Shown here in pieces: positions 25,001-37,529 of a stretch of DNA of 64,000 nt. Where the stretch lies: the NCBI GenBank assembly GCA_032207245.1, contig CM063503.1, forward strand, positions 61,595,340-61,659,339, read 5' to 3'. Each line of letters starts with the position of its first letter. The stretch's first letter is position 1. The stretch comes from Pardosa pseudoannulata (lineage: Eukaryota > Arthropoda > Arachnida > Araneae > Lycosidae). The translations under genes and the position numbers were made by a program. The notes under the pieces are model-generated. The model was not told the DNA's origin. It did not search any database and worked only from the letters and a program-made list of their open reading frames with translations.

Positions 25001-25769
25001 TTTCTAGAATTGTAAAGTACCCTATAAGGCAGATAAAAAAAATGGTTTGTTTTTTGGATGAGAATTATCTGGTACAAGCTCAATAATTTGTTTATCTTCA
25101 TACTCCTTTAAAGTCTCCCGATACTGTGAACGCAGTTTAGAATCACGTTGAATTCATTTAAAAAGGTAATTCAAAGTTTTCTTAGCTACATCGAAATTAT
25201 CGTTAAGTTCTTATTTTTTTGTCACAGTGATTAATGGAAGTAAAGAAATGAAACCATCATCTCCACTACATCCTGGAAGTAGATAGAAGTCGTTCTTAAT
25301 ACCAGTGATAAAATTTTCATTGCAACAAGAAATAATCGATGATTACATTTAAAACTAACACATATGTACCTAATCTTTTATTTAAGCCAAACATAAAAGA
25401 AAATTATTTACTTACTATCTAAATTCAGTGATAAAACGTATGAAAATAATGCAGTAAATAATTTAAAATAAGAAATGATTAAATAAGAGGGTTAAAGGAA
25501 TGACGTCATAATGCTAGAAAAAAATATTATTTTACCTATTTATTATGTGATAAAATGATAAATTTAATTGCCTGCTCTTAACCAGGAAAAATAGGGCTTG
25601 AAATAATGGCATTAAACTCTAAAAAATGGGGGAAGGGGTGAATTTTGAGCGTTGCTGACACTAACTGATCAAGAATCCAAAAGGTATTCCTCTAGCCATT
25701 TCAGGTCCAACCGCTTCATAAATTTGAGGAAAGGCGGACAAATAACTTAGGCTATTATTATATATGGGA
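22042..25769 (-). mobile_element. Helitron with tandemly repeated 3' end (five 3' termini, one 5' terminus)
   Basis: On the minus strand the element starts at about 25769 with TCCCATATATAATAATAGCC and runs to a 3' end made of the palindrome CGTCATATGACG, AGCTATATG and CTAG. That 3' end occurs five times, at plus positions about 22042, 22756, 23489, 24222 and 24955, spaced 715, 733, 733 and 733 bp. Each repeated unit has ~230 bp of Helitron 3' sequence plus ~500 bp not found in the other two Helitrons. Only the last unit continues into the 5' half (25184-25769), which matches 16571 leftward and 50871 rightward. No Rep/helicase is encoded. Confidence 0.85.
22270..22753. repeat. Non-Helitron segment amplified within the array (first copy)
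   Basis: This ~500-bp stretch from GAGACAAGAATTTTCATG to CCACTCCCATTTATCTA is repeated four times (first copy here, others near 22985, 23718 and 24450) and is absent from the Helitrons at 15754 and 50871. It is probably flanking or captured DNA. Near its right edge, each copy has ATGAAATCTAAGAAGAAGC (ATG at about 22675, 23407, 24141 and 24874), opening a ~25-30-codon frame starting MKSKKKRKRQESLKL. I cannot show that it is expressed or derived from a gene. Confidence 0.6.
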
Positions 25770-25872
25770 TATCTGTACAAAATTCGTACATGTGTGAACA
25801 ACCTCTATACTTTCAAATTCCTGGGTTTTGGCAAAATTTTTATATATAAATTTTGGTGATGAATTCAGAAGA
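25770..25872. other. Short unique spacer
   Basis: Sequence between the Helitron 5' terminus and the next duplication, with no feature. Confidence 0.4.
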
Positions 25873-26022
25873 TACCAAAGAAATTGACTTTTACTATAAG
25901 GCATAAATTAAGAAATCTGGAACTACTTGTGATTTACTCTAAATTACCTATAAATATTACAACTGGTTCTTAAACTATTTATAATTTATTTATTAAATTG
26001 TGATATGTATATCTTTTAACTG

Positions 26023-26640
<618 letters not shown>

Positions 26641-26736
<96 letters not shown>

Positions 26737-26756
26737 ATATATATATATATATATAT
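26641..26756. repeat. (TA)n microsatellite
   Basis: TA repeats with one GTGTA interruption, on the right side of repeat A, copy 2. Confidence 0.95.
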
Positions 26757-27208
26757 AATTCTTATTATTCAATATTATCTTATATATTGTATGTATATAT
26801 TTGAGTATTTATTGTTTATTGATTAAGTGTTTATTATTTATTATTTTAAAGAAAATTGGTATTACGTTGCTTAGGCATTTATTTTTCCAAACTTTATCTC
26901 ACAAAAATTTAAAATAATCTTTATACATGAATAAATAAACAAAATGCTACTTGCAGATTAATGACTATAGATATTTAAGTTTATTTTATATTTTTTTTAA
27001 ATCAGTCCTGATTTCTTCCTATGGCTTGTAATTATAAATATATGCTTCAAGGGTGGTCTACCAAAGAAATTGACTTTTACTATAAGGCATAAATTAAGAA
27101 ATCTGGAACTACTTGTGATTTACTCTAAATTACCTATAAATATTACAACTGGTTCTTAAACTATTTATAATTTATTTATTAAATTGTGATATGTATATCT
27201 TTTAACTG

Positions 27209-27209
<1 letters not shown>

Positions 27210-27300
<91 letters not shown>
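27210..27300. repeat. (TA)n microsatellite (empty-site counterpart)
   Basis: A continuous tract of about 45 TA repeats occupies the position that in the neighbouring duplicate unit is split by repeat A. Confidence 0.95.
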
Positions 27301-27304
<4 letters not shown>

Positions 27305-27598
27305 CTTATTATTCAATATTATCTTATTGTATGTATATATTTGAGTGTTTATTATTTATTGATTACTTGTTTATTATTTATTATTTTAAAGAAAATTGAC
27401 ATTACGTTGTTTAGGCATTTATTTTTCCAAACTTTATCTCACAAAAATTTAAAATAATCTTTATACATGAATAAATAAACAAAATGCTGCTTGCAGATTA
27501 ATAACTATAGATATTTAAGTTTATTTCATATTTTTTTAATCAGTCCTGATATCTTCCTATGGCTTGTAATTATAAATATATGCTTCAAGGGTGGTCTT

Positions 27599-28880
27599 TG
27601 AAGACATCGCGGTGGCTGCCCGGGCCACCTCTGAGTAAGGAAATGGAATGAAAAGAACATTTATAGTATTCAGCACTACATTTATACACGTAGTTATGAC
27701 TAAGCAATTGCCTGCTGCAATTATTAAACACCTCTAGGTTTTATTTCTAAAAAGAAGATCAATCCCAATCTCTATTTTAGATGTAAGCCTTTAATTAAAA
27801 TTCTGTGTGGCTGCGAAAGATATATTTTTGGAACGTATAAATGTTGCAACTGAAAACAAAGTTCACGAGATATCACAACGACCTCATTTTTAATTCTAGA
27901 GTTGAAACATGTACTTTAAATTAAACAGAAATCATTCTAGTGTTAAAAGAAATGTCTTCACTGTAAGAAATTTCCAGTCTTTTGTCTATCTTCATTTCTC
28001 ATTTCCTTGCCGATATTCCATCCCAATCTTAAGGAAAATTACGGAAGTAAACTAACGATGATTACGTCTTGGACTTCCGCGTAAGTACAAGGAAGCGATT
28101 TTATCAAAGAATTTCATTTAAATTGTAATGTGTGGGATCTAACACATTCTAAAAATGATTCGAGACAAAAATTGTAATTTTAATTTGATGGAACACGAAG
28201 GTCATTAACATTGGGATTGCTTTTAAAATTCTCAATATGATGGTACTTCTTTGAAATTTTGTGCGCCTACTTTAGAGATAAGAAAAAAAAATTGAGGCTA
28301 TTTTAAAAGCTATTTATGTTGACTTTAGTAATTTCTGTTAAAACCTGTTGGCTTAAAGTTTAATAAAAAACAAGAAAACACAGTCATTTAACAGCTAATG
28401 TTACGAAAATGTGAAGTTACAGTTGTAACTTTTTAAGGTAAATATTCAAACATGTAATTCCAGAGACTTAAATTCAAATTATAGAGATTTTATGCTAATG
28501 TAAAATCCAAAACACAAATGTGACTTATGGCAAAATTTAGTTTCATGTTACGATTAAAATCTTAATCTACTCCCAATTTATTACACATTAACATTAGACC
28601 AGGGGTAGTTTTCATATGTTTAAAACTTACTCAAACTTACCCCGATTAATATGAACCCATGTTGCTGTTCAAAATTTACACTGTAACGTTGCGTGTAACA
28701 CAAAAAGCACACTCTGTTGCACGTAATAGCATTTAATCATTGGTAGACATTAATTATTGTAAATGATAAAAAAAATTATAAGATATTACGATATCGAAAA
28801 ATATATAGACAGCACTAATGCTATTACTTAGATTCTTACCAGTCACGGTTTCTTACACAGTTCAGAGGCAGTTTGGGTAA
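27599..28880. other. AT-rich DNA, nothing recognised
   Basis: About 1.3 kb. A GC-richer start (ACATCGCGGTGGCTGCCCGG) resembles GTCTTGCAGTCGCTGTC near 33990 and may be part of a dispersed repeat. No gene is seen. Confidence 0.4.
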
Positions 28881-28884
28881 CTTT

Positions 28885-29305
<421 letters not shown>

Positions 29306-29414
29306 TAAAACATGAGGGTTAAGAATTAAGCAAGTTAAAATAAAAAATAGTTAGAACTCATTAACTATAACGTAATAGGAGAAAGACACACCCTCGAACG
29401 GAACTATTCAGTGT

Positions 29415-29626
29415 AAAAAAAACTGAAGCAGAAGTAGAAATAGAATTTTGCTTAAGTAGCAACGCCAAAAAAGTCAGTTCCGAGCAGGAACTCGGGATGA
29501 TAACATCCTCCACGCTTTTTGTGGAAAAATATGAGAACACAGGATATCTAAATGGCATAGCCATGGAAAGAAGGATTACAATAAAGAAGTTTTTATATAT
29601 GAAATCAAATGTATCTTCCATGCCTT
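29415..29626 (+). other. Short stretch open on both strands
   Basis: About 70 codons are open on the plus strand, ending in TAA near 29626, and 86 codons on the minus strand (29361-29621). The plus reading has a balanced, charged composition with TGYLNGIAMERR near its end. I recognise no family and there are no clear splice signals. It could be a fragment of an old coding element or chance. Confidence 0.15.
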
Positions 29627-29639
29627 AACCACTCGTGTA

Positions 29640-29658
29640 ATATGTATATTATATATAT

Positions 29659-29695
<37 letters not shown>

Positions 29696-29697
29696 CA
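29640..29697. repeat. (TA)n(CA)n(TA)n microsatellite
   Basis: Short TA run, about 10 CA repeats, then TA. Confidence 0.9.
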
Positions 29698-29896
29698 TTA
29701 TTTATCGGTATTTTTCAGATAGAACAAAAATCTACAGCTTTATTTCTACACTTGGAAACTTAGTAATGAACCTTTTTCTCTTCCGCACAGATTCTTCAAT
29801 ATTATATTTTCATAAATTTTCAAGAGTATGAAATTAGGAAGAGTCAACAAAATTATTTCACTTTCGTTAGTAACTTTTTGAGAAAATTAGGCATAA

Positions 29897-30180
29897 CAGT
29901 TCTTGGGTCAAAATGACCTATCCCGTGGTTCTAGTGTTAAAATGGATAAGAAGAATTCAAAATGGTAGGTACAACCTTAGTATGCTCGATTAAAAAATAG
30001 TCTGCAGAAAATCTCCATACAATACAATCTAATTATATTTTTAATGACCCATCCCTCGGTTTTAGTGTTAAAATGTATTGGGAGAATTCAAAATGAAAGG
30101 CACAACCTTAGTACGCTCAATTAAAAGAAATAGTCTGCAGAAAATCTTCACACAATATAATCTAATTATAATTTTATATC
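29897..30180 (-). mobile_element. piggyBac-type end, tandemly duplicated (131-bp period)
   Basis: On the minus strand TTAACACTAGAACCACGGGA is followed by TAGGTCATTTTGACC. This has the layout of a piggyBac-type terminus with a TTAA target and an internal palindromic GGTCA..TGACC. A second diverged copy of this end sits at about 30041-30069 (TTAACACTAAAACCGAGGGA). The ~131 bp between them repeats (AGAATTCAAAATG..AGGTACAACCTTAGTA, TAGTCTGCAGAAAATCT). The opposite terminus is not found, so this is a fragment. Confidence 0.5.
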
Positions 30181-30440
30181 CTTTCAAAGAGTTATACTTT
30201 TTTATTATGATAACGACTTTGTCAATACCACTCATTCCTCGGGAATTCCAAAATATAAGAACCGTACTGATTCAATACGACAAATTATAACAGAAAAAAA
30301 TTATACTCAATTGAGCATTAAATATTTTGAAAAAAACAAAATTCAAATAATTTTTTTATGATTTTACCAACTTTTATACCTCAGAGGTTTACATTTTACA
30401 TGGAATTTTGTTTACATACTTCCACATTAAACATTTAATG

Positions 30441-30507
<67 letters not shown>

Positions 30508-30890
30508 ATTATATAAAGAAGTAAATATAAAGTATTATATAAAGAAGTAAAAATGTGTAATAGTTGTACGGGATAACAGAAAAACCACTAAACCACTCAT
30601 CTCTAAATTTCCCTATAATTCTTGGTAAAGCCAAGAATACTAAGTATCATATAGCATATTGAAAATGCATTAAATTACATTAAAACATTTACACTAAAAA
30701 CATTAAATTTTAAAACCTTCAAGCAGAGCTAAGAACTGTTGCTATCCTACTTTTATAAATGTTTGCATGTATGTCAGTGGCTCTTAAGTAAAAGGAAATT
30801 TTTCCAATTGCGTGGCCTAAATTTGGAAAGTTTTGTTTGTGCAAATATGTGTTATTCACACAAAAGTGAGTTATTTTCTGAGTTGTTTAT
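30181..30890. repeat. AT-rich spacer with a (TA)n tract
   Basis: Contains about 32 TA repeats at 30442-30504, then TATAAAGAAGTAAATATAAA / TATAAAGAAGTAAAAATGTG, a tiny direct repeat. Nothing else is recognised. Confidence 0.6.
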
Positions 30891-31255
30891 ATATCTGGTA
30901 TCAAATTTAATCTAAAAACTAATTCAAAATTTGAGTTGAATATAAACTCTCATGTTGGAGAGTCTTAATTGCCGAGATCGAATGCTTGTGACAGGAGTAT
31001 TCAGTCATGCCTCTATATAATAAAGTTGGTAAATCCCTAAAAAGCAATCATTAAATTTTCGTAAACGATTATACTGCTGGTATCGAATGTAATCTAAAAA
31101 ATAATTTAAAATTTAATTTAAAAATAAACTTTTATCTTGGAGAATCTGAATAACCATTATCGAAGACTTGAAACAGGGGTATAATAAGTATTCAATCGGC
31201 CCTGTATTTAACGAAGTCGGTAAATCCCTATAAATCAATTGTTACATGGAAAATT
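30891..31255. repeat. Old ~182-bp tandem duplication
   Basis: TCTGGTATCAAATTTAATCT at about 30893 and TGGTATCGAATGTAATCTAA at about 31078 start two units. Both include CTTGGAGAATCT or GTTGGAGAGTCT, a CGA.ATCGAATGCTTG-like block, and GTTGGTAAATCCCTA or GTCGGTAAATCCCTA. Confidence 0.7.
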
Positions 31256-31444
31256 TGTTTTTAGAGAAACACTTTTTTAATTAGATTGAATAGATTTTAA
31301 ATTCATAATAACTAAATATTATTTTAAATAGGTATTAATCGCATGTTTTGGGAAAATTAATATCTCTTTTATTCACTTTACCCATTAAAAACAAATTTAC
31401 GTGGTAAGCACACGTAAATGGAGGAAAAATTAAAAAAAACGAAA

Positions 31445-32755
31445 TTGGAAGGCATTGGTGAATGGGAAAACCAAATTTGAGCCCATTGGGAATTTTTAGA
31501 TTTGCGAACGGCTACCCGGTCATAGCATAGTCGTTTCCTTATAATCACCGGGATTTCTCTTCTATTCCATAATCTTCTACGTCTTATGTAACAATAATAC
31601 GCAGCGAGTTACTACACTGCAATTTGCTAAATTGTATAGTAATAAGTAAAGAGTTGTGTTACAATATTATATATATATTTTTATTATATTGCTCTTTTCA
31701 TTTGCATGTTTTTCTTCGCTTATATAAACTAAATATTGACAAAACTGACTTTTTAATGACTATCCTTTCTTGCCTGAGTCAATTTTTTATAAATGTATAT
31801 TAAAAATAAATATAAATTCTTAGTATTAAATGCGTAAGTATTAAATTTTGTTTATAATTTTTATAATGCTAAAAGAAATTCCATAGCTTTGGGGGATGAG
31901 AAAACCGAATGGAATCGGTGATTTTTAATGTTGCGGGACGGTTACCTGGTTGAAGCACCATCGTCGTCTTGCTGTCACTGGGATCTTACTTTTTATTTTT
32001 ATTATGATATAGTACGTTTTGTGTTATATACGCAGAAACGTGCTACACTACAATTTATTAAATTGTTTATTAATAAATAAAGAGTTTTGCTTCAATATTA
32101 TCCCCATATTATTATTTTTTATGTTTTTATTTGTGCAAAAAAATTGATTATTAACAAAACGGATTTTTAATAACTACCTTTTCTTCGCCCCCTTCCTAAT
32201 TTTTTATAGTTAATGTGCACTAAGGGAAGGTGGATAGCGTTGGTGAATGGGAAAACTGAATGAAGAACACCAGAGAGTTTTAGCGTTGCGGGCGGATACC
32301 CGGTTGAAGCACTATCGTTGCTCTATGATCACCGGGATCTCATAGAATTGAGAACTCTCATAGAATCCATGAGCTACTACATCTTGTGTAACAATTATAC
32401 ATAACGATGTACTACTCTACAATTCACTAAATTTTATATCAATAACCAAAAAGTATTGTTTCAATATTGTACATATATATTTATTATATTAATTTTTATG
32501 TTTTTTCTTCGTGTAAAAAAACTGATTATTAACAAAACTGACATTTTAATGACTACTCTTCTTTGGGCTTCTGCAATTTCTGTAGACGAAGAGCACTAAG
32601 AGTAGTTGTATATCTATAGGGCTTACAAAACCGGATGTTTCCATAGGAAAATTTTAGCGATGTGAATGGACCTTTGTGAAGTACCGTCATCACCTTCGGA
32701 TAACCAGGATCTCTCTTCTACTTCATGCACTCTTATGTATTTACTTTAAAAAAGT
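31445..32755. repeat. Old tandem repeat (~345-435 bp) with conserved hairpin-like arms
   Basis: Four units start near 31445, 31885, 32230 and 32600 with GGTGAATGGGAAAAC or equivalent. They contain a CGGCTACCCGGT ... ATCACCGGGAT block, then AA(T/C)TTGCTAAATT, ATAA.TAAAGAGTTTTG and GATTATTAACAAAACTGAC. In the first three units the arms CCCGGT/ACCGGG (CCTGGT/ACTGGG in unit 2) are separated by exactly 26 bases. The fourth unit is degraded. Confidence 0.75.
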
Positions 32756-33059
32756 TTCAGGGAAGGACAGAGATTCTGAAAAAATTATATCGGTAGATAA
32801 ATGTTTGTGGTTCAAAATTATTTAAATCACATTTATAATAAAAATTACTTTTGCAGACGTCCTATATAACATAATTTTAACATATAGGATTTCAAAAGAA
32901 AGACAAGACAATTTGTAAGTTAAGTGACAAATTGTACTTACAATCTATACACACTAATGGTTTATTAAATAAATCAAAATTTCTATAAATTGAGTAGATG
33001 TTATGCATAGACTGATATACTGAAATTAAATGCAAACTAATTTAAATGTATGCAAGCGA
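32756..33059. other. AT-rich spacer
   Basis: No gene or repeat recognised. Confidence 0.45.
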
Positions 33060-33690
33060 GCAGAGAAATTTTCTTACGCTAGGGGAGAAGTATCGGGTAA
33101 AAATATATTTGCGGGGGACTATATTTTTTATAATGTATTTACAAACAAATTGCTGTTTTTGACAACAACTTTTTAAGTACTAATAAATAATGATTGAGGT
33201 TTTAAAAGCTACTTGTGAAATTGAATGTCCTTTCTCTATAAAAATGGATGATTACGTGTGACTAACACTAAAATATCTACAAATAAATGCTCTTTAGAAT
33301 CAGACCCATCCTTTTATAATTCTATTAAATGCAAAAGTAATGATGTTATTATATTGTAAAAGGGCGTAAGAAAGTATAACAAACTTTCATACGCTAGGGG
33401 CAAAATATCGTGTAGAAGTATATTTGTGGGTGACTACATTTTTTATAATGTATTTACATACAAATTGGTGTTTTTGACAATAACTTTTTAAGTACTAATA
33501 AATAATGATTGAGGTTTTAAAAGCTACTTATGAAATTGAATCTCCTTTCTCTATAAAAATTGAGGACTACTTGTGACTAACACTAAAATATCTATAAATA
33601 AATGCTCTTTAAAATCAGACCCATACTTTTATAATTCTATAAAATACCAAAATAACGATGTTATTATATTGTAAAAGGGTATTAAAACAA
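33060..33690. repeat. 315-bp tandem duplication
   Basis: ACGCTAGGGG...TATCG.GTA at about 33076 recurs at about 33391. The shared body includes ATTTTTTATAATGTATTTAC, AAGTACTAATAAATAATGAT, GACTAACACTAAAATATCTA and GATGTTATTATATTGTAAAA. Divergence is low to moderate. Confidence 0.9.
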
Positions 33691-33710
33691 AGATGCCAAA
33701 TTTCACAGGA

Positions 33711-33765
33711 AGCCCTCGTGTTTCAAAGAAGTAGACCGTAGTGCTTCAAACCAATCAAATTTCAC
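33711..33765 (+). repeat. SINE 3'-tail fragment
   Basis: AGCCCTCGTGTTTCAAAGAA then GTAGACCGTAGTGCTTCAAA and CCAATCAAAT match the SINE tail at 1021. The head is missing. Confidence 0.65.
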
Positions 33766-34813
33766 ACGAAAATTACAAAATAAAAAATTAAGAATATAAT
33801 ATTTATTTGAAAAACACTTAGCATTGCATAATTTTGGAAAGATTTTCAACATTTTATTCATAAGAACTGAAATGTTTATTATTCTACTTTTTACTATGTT
33901 ATTTATGCATAGTAAAAAGAGCTCTGAATTAATCCCTGTAATTTATCCACGTTCACATAAGCTTTCTGAATGAACTCCAGAGGTCTTGCAGTCGCTGTCT
34001 AGGCCACCCCTAATATATAGGTTTGAATATTCATTAAATTCTAACACACTATTAAAATAAACAATAGGATTCTCTGTTAACCTAAAAATGTTTAATCCCT
34101 TCCGAATTATAGTGTCGGGAAAAATCTACTCCTTTTTTTAATAAAATTTCAGCCGTAAGAGATTTTATTTTTATTATATTTTTTACATAAAAAATTTTGT
34201 TCTTTAAACAATAAAGGGCTTTTAAAAAGCCCTCAGATTAAAGTTTCCATAATTTAAGGTATTAAGTCTCACGATAAATATGGATAAGTTTAAACATTTA
34301 CAATAAAATAAGGCTCTAAAAAGTCCAAGTCCATTGTTAAATTTCTTCTAAATTCTTCCACAATTCTTAGAAACAGAATTTACTTAATTATAGAGTTTGA
34401 GTCGAACATTCTCAAAACAAGTCACGTTTTTATAATATTTATCAGCCATAAAGCCTTTCAAAGGATCTCGTTTTATGATCATTTTGCTTACAATAGCTAT
34501 CTATACATCACTCTTAAAATCATCAAATAGATAAATTACTAACTTTTATTTCTTTCTTTTTCAGAAGCTGGGAAAAGCTTTTTTATGAAGTCCACATAGA
34601 ATCTTCTTGAGTAAAGAATGATCATGAGAACCTTAAAATTTATAGCTTTGAAGAAACTATAAATATCACTAGCATTCTCGCCTGGTATCATTGGATAAAA
34701 TTGCATTCTTCAAAATACAGTATGGCCACAATTAAAGGGAATATTTTTCGTAGTCAATTAAAAAGAACTATCAGGCAGCCTTTAGCAGCTTTTGCTGTGT
34801 AGACTTTTAAGAC
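33766..34813. other. AT-rich DNA, nothing recognised
   Basis: About 1 kb with no convincing open frame, RNA gene or repeat. Confidence 0.5.
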
Positions 34814-36348
34814 AACACAAACTTTTTCCATAAAAATATTTTTAACCTTTGTCATTAGAATTAAGCTACAGCTCTATGTGGGAGTAAATATACTACATAA
34901 TAATTATTCGCAATCTAAATTATCTAAGTTTTTGATTTCAATTGTTCATGTATAAACATTCTGATATTTCATTTTATATTCCAGATCTTCAAACTATTTT
35001 GAATAATTGAAGTCAACTAAATCTACTTTTTAAATTTATACATCTATCTATTTGAGGATGGTTTAATGAACACAAACTTTTTCCATAAAAATATTTTTAA
35101 CCTTTGTCATTAGAATTAAGCTACAGCTCTATGTGGGAGAAAATATACTACATAATAATTATTCGCAATCTAAATTATCTAAGTTTTTGATTTCAATTGT
35201 TGATGTATAGACATTCTGATATTTCATTTTATATTCCAGATCTTCAAACTATTTTGAATAATTGAAGTCAACTAAATCTACTTTTTAAATTTATATATCT
35301 ATCTATTTGAGGATGGTTGAATGAACACAAACTTTTTCCATAAAAATATTTTTAACCTTTGTCATTAGAATTAAGCTACAGCTCTATGTGGGAGAAAATA
35401 TACTACATAATAATTATTCGCAATCTAAATTATCTAAGTTTTTGATTTCAATTGTTGATGTATAGACATTCTGATATTTCATTTTATATTCCAGATCTTC
35501 AAACTATTTTGAATAATTGAAGTCAACTAAATCTACTTTTTAAATTTATACATCTATCTATTTGAGGATGGTTTAATGAACACAAACTTTTTCCATAAAA
35601 ATATTTTTAACCTTTGTCATTAGAATTAAGCTACAGCTCTATGTGGGAGAAAATATACTACATAATAATTATTCGCAATCTAAATTATCTAAGTTTTTGA
35701 TTTCAATTGTTCATATATAGACATTCTGATATTTCATTTTATATTCCAGATCTTCAAACTATTTTGAATAATTGAAGTCAACTAAATCTACTTTTTAAAT
35801 TTATATATCTATCTATTTGAGGATGGTTGAATGAACACAAACTTTTTCCATAAAAATATTTTTAACCTTTGTCATTAGAATTAAGCTACAGCTCTATGTG
35901 GGAGAAAATATACTACATAATAATTATTCGCAATCTAAATTATCTAAGTTTTTGATTTCAATTGTTCATATATAGACATTCTGATATTTCATTTTATATT
36001 CCAGATCTTCAAACTATTTTGAATAATTGAAGTCAACTAAATCTACTTTTTAAATTTATACATCTATCTATTTGAGGATGGTTGAATGAACACAAACTTT
36101 TTCCATAAAAATATTTTTAACCTTTGTCATTAGAATTAAGCTACAGCTCTATGTGGGAGAAAATATACTACATAATAATTATTCGCAATCTAAATTATCT
36201 AAGTTTTTGATTTCAATTGTTTCATGTATAGACATTCTGATATTTCATTTTATATTCCAGATCTTCAAACTATTTTGAATAATTGAAGTCAACTAAATCT
36301 ACTTTTTAAATTTTATACATCTATCTATTTGAGGATGGTTGAATGAAC
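34814..36348. repeat. 255-bp satellite, six nearly identical units
   Basis: Units start AACACAAACTTTTTCCATAA at about 34814, 35069, 35324, 35579, 35834 and 36089, exactly 255 bp apart. The array ends at TTGAGGATGGTTGAATGAAC. Units differ at only a few sites: GTTTAATGAA versus GTTGAATGAA, GTTGATGTATAG versus GTTCATATATAG, and TATACATC versus TATATATC. Such uniformity means recent amplification or homogenisation. Each unit has TTTTATATTCCAG, which resembles a splice acceptor, but no exon is evident. Confidence 0.95.
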
Positions 36349-37529
36349 TGCTTTTCTTTACTTTTTAAGTTGTTGGCATGGATTGTTTTAGCCGTTGAAT
36401 CGCTTTAAGCATATATAGACTCATTGAGCAAAACATACAGTAGTGTAAACCAAACGAAAAAAATCTATTGAAATATATCTATGAGCAGACCTAATCACCT
36501 GATCTTACTCATCATGACTTCCTTACGTGGAGGTATTACTAGAACTGTAAGCTTTCAGAGCACATTTGTTTAATTTAGATCAAATAAGCTTAGCTAAAGA
36601 AAATACGTCTGCAATTATAAAACAAAAAGAATATTGTAATCCGAAAGGCATTTTTGCCGGTTTTAGAAAGATTAAAGGCAGGCAATATTTCGAGTAGTGT
36701 ACAGATAGTAAGATTTGGTTGTATGGTAGTAATTTGAAAATATGAAATTAAACAGCTGATAAGTAATATGTAAAATTCAGATACATCTATGTAATAAAAT
36801 CATTTAAATTACATGATCATTAAACTGAAATTTTACGGTTATATGACGTATGATATGTATGCCTTAAGCATTTTCGATGGTAAAATAAAAATCTAATACT
36901 TGTTAATACTTCTTGTAACAAATATAAGTAGTAAACAATGATAAGTCGAAAATCTCTGGAATTTAGAGTCAGGTTTCTAAATTATGACACTGTAAGTGGG
37001 TAAGACATTACTAGCATAATTTTCAATATTGAAAACTTCAAAACCCTTTAATTACAGGAGATCTAAATGTAAGGTAAAGATTTATAAGAAAAGAGTTCGA
37101 TTTAATAGCTTACCGTGGAACAATGTTAGTGTTACAGAAATCAGGTTAAATTTGTTAAAAAATACTATAAATTTGATGAAAGTGTGGGGCAATGCTGAAA
37201 ATATTTATTTACTTGTTGCAACATCCTACCGACACAAAGATGAGTTTCAGTATTAAAAAAAAACATTAAGTAGGGGTTAAAAGTCAATTGTGCGAGAAGC
37301 AAATGTTTTCTTGCGGAAAAAATCGTGGAAAAAACTCTCTCTTTCTGCAGAAGAAAAGAAATGAAACAGACTGATAGTCGCCAGTAAAAATACCATGAAA
37401 TAAAAAACAACCTCTTTTTTTCTGCTACAGTAGTAAGTGATTAAAGCTATATTTCTTCCGCCATCGACCATCATCCAAAATTTGGGCAAGGTGCGTTTTT
37501 TGCCAACCCTGCAATTCAAAACACGCAAA
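36349..37529. other. AT-rich DNA, nothing recognised
   Basis: About 1.2 kb. Short open frames at 37029-37256 (plus) and 37165-37528 (minus) overlap one another and have no domain signature. Confidence 0.5.

Noticed and set aside
34814..36348. CRISPR-like regular spacing of repeats
   Set aside because: The whole 255-bp unit is repeated without variable spacers, so it is a eukaryotic satellite. Nothing else in the window is prokaryotic.
34814..36348. TTTTATATTCCAG in each 255-bp unit as a splice acceptor of repeated exons
   Set aside because: No open frame follows it and stops are frequent in all frames. AT-rich repeats easily make such motifs.
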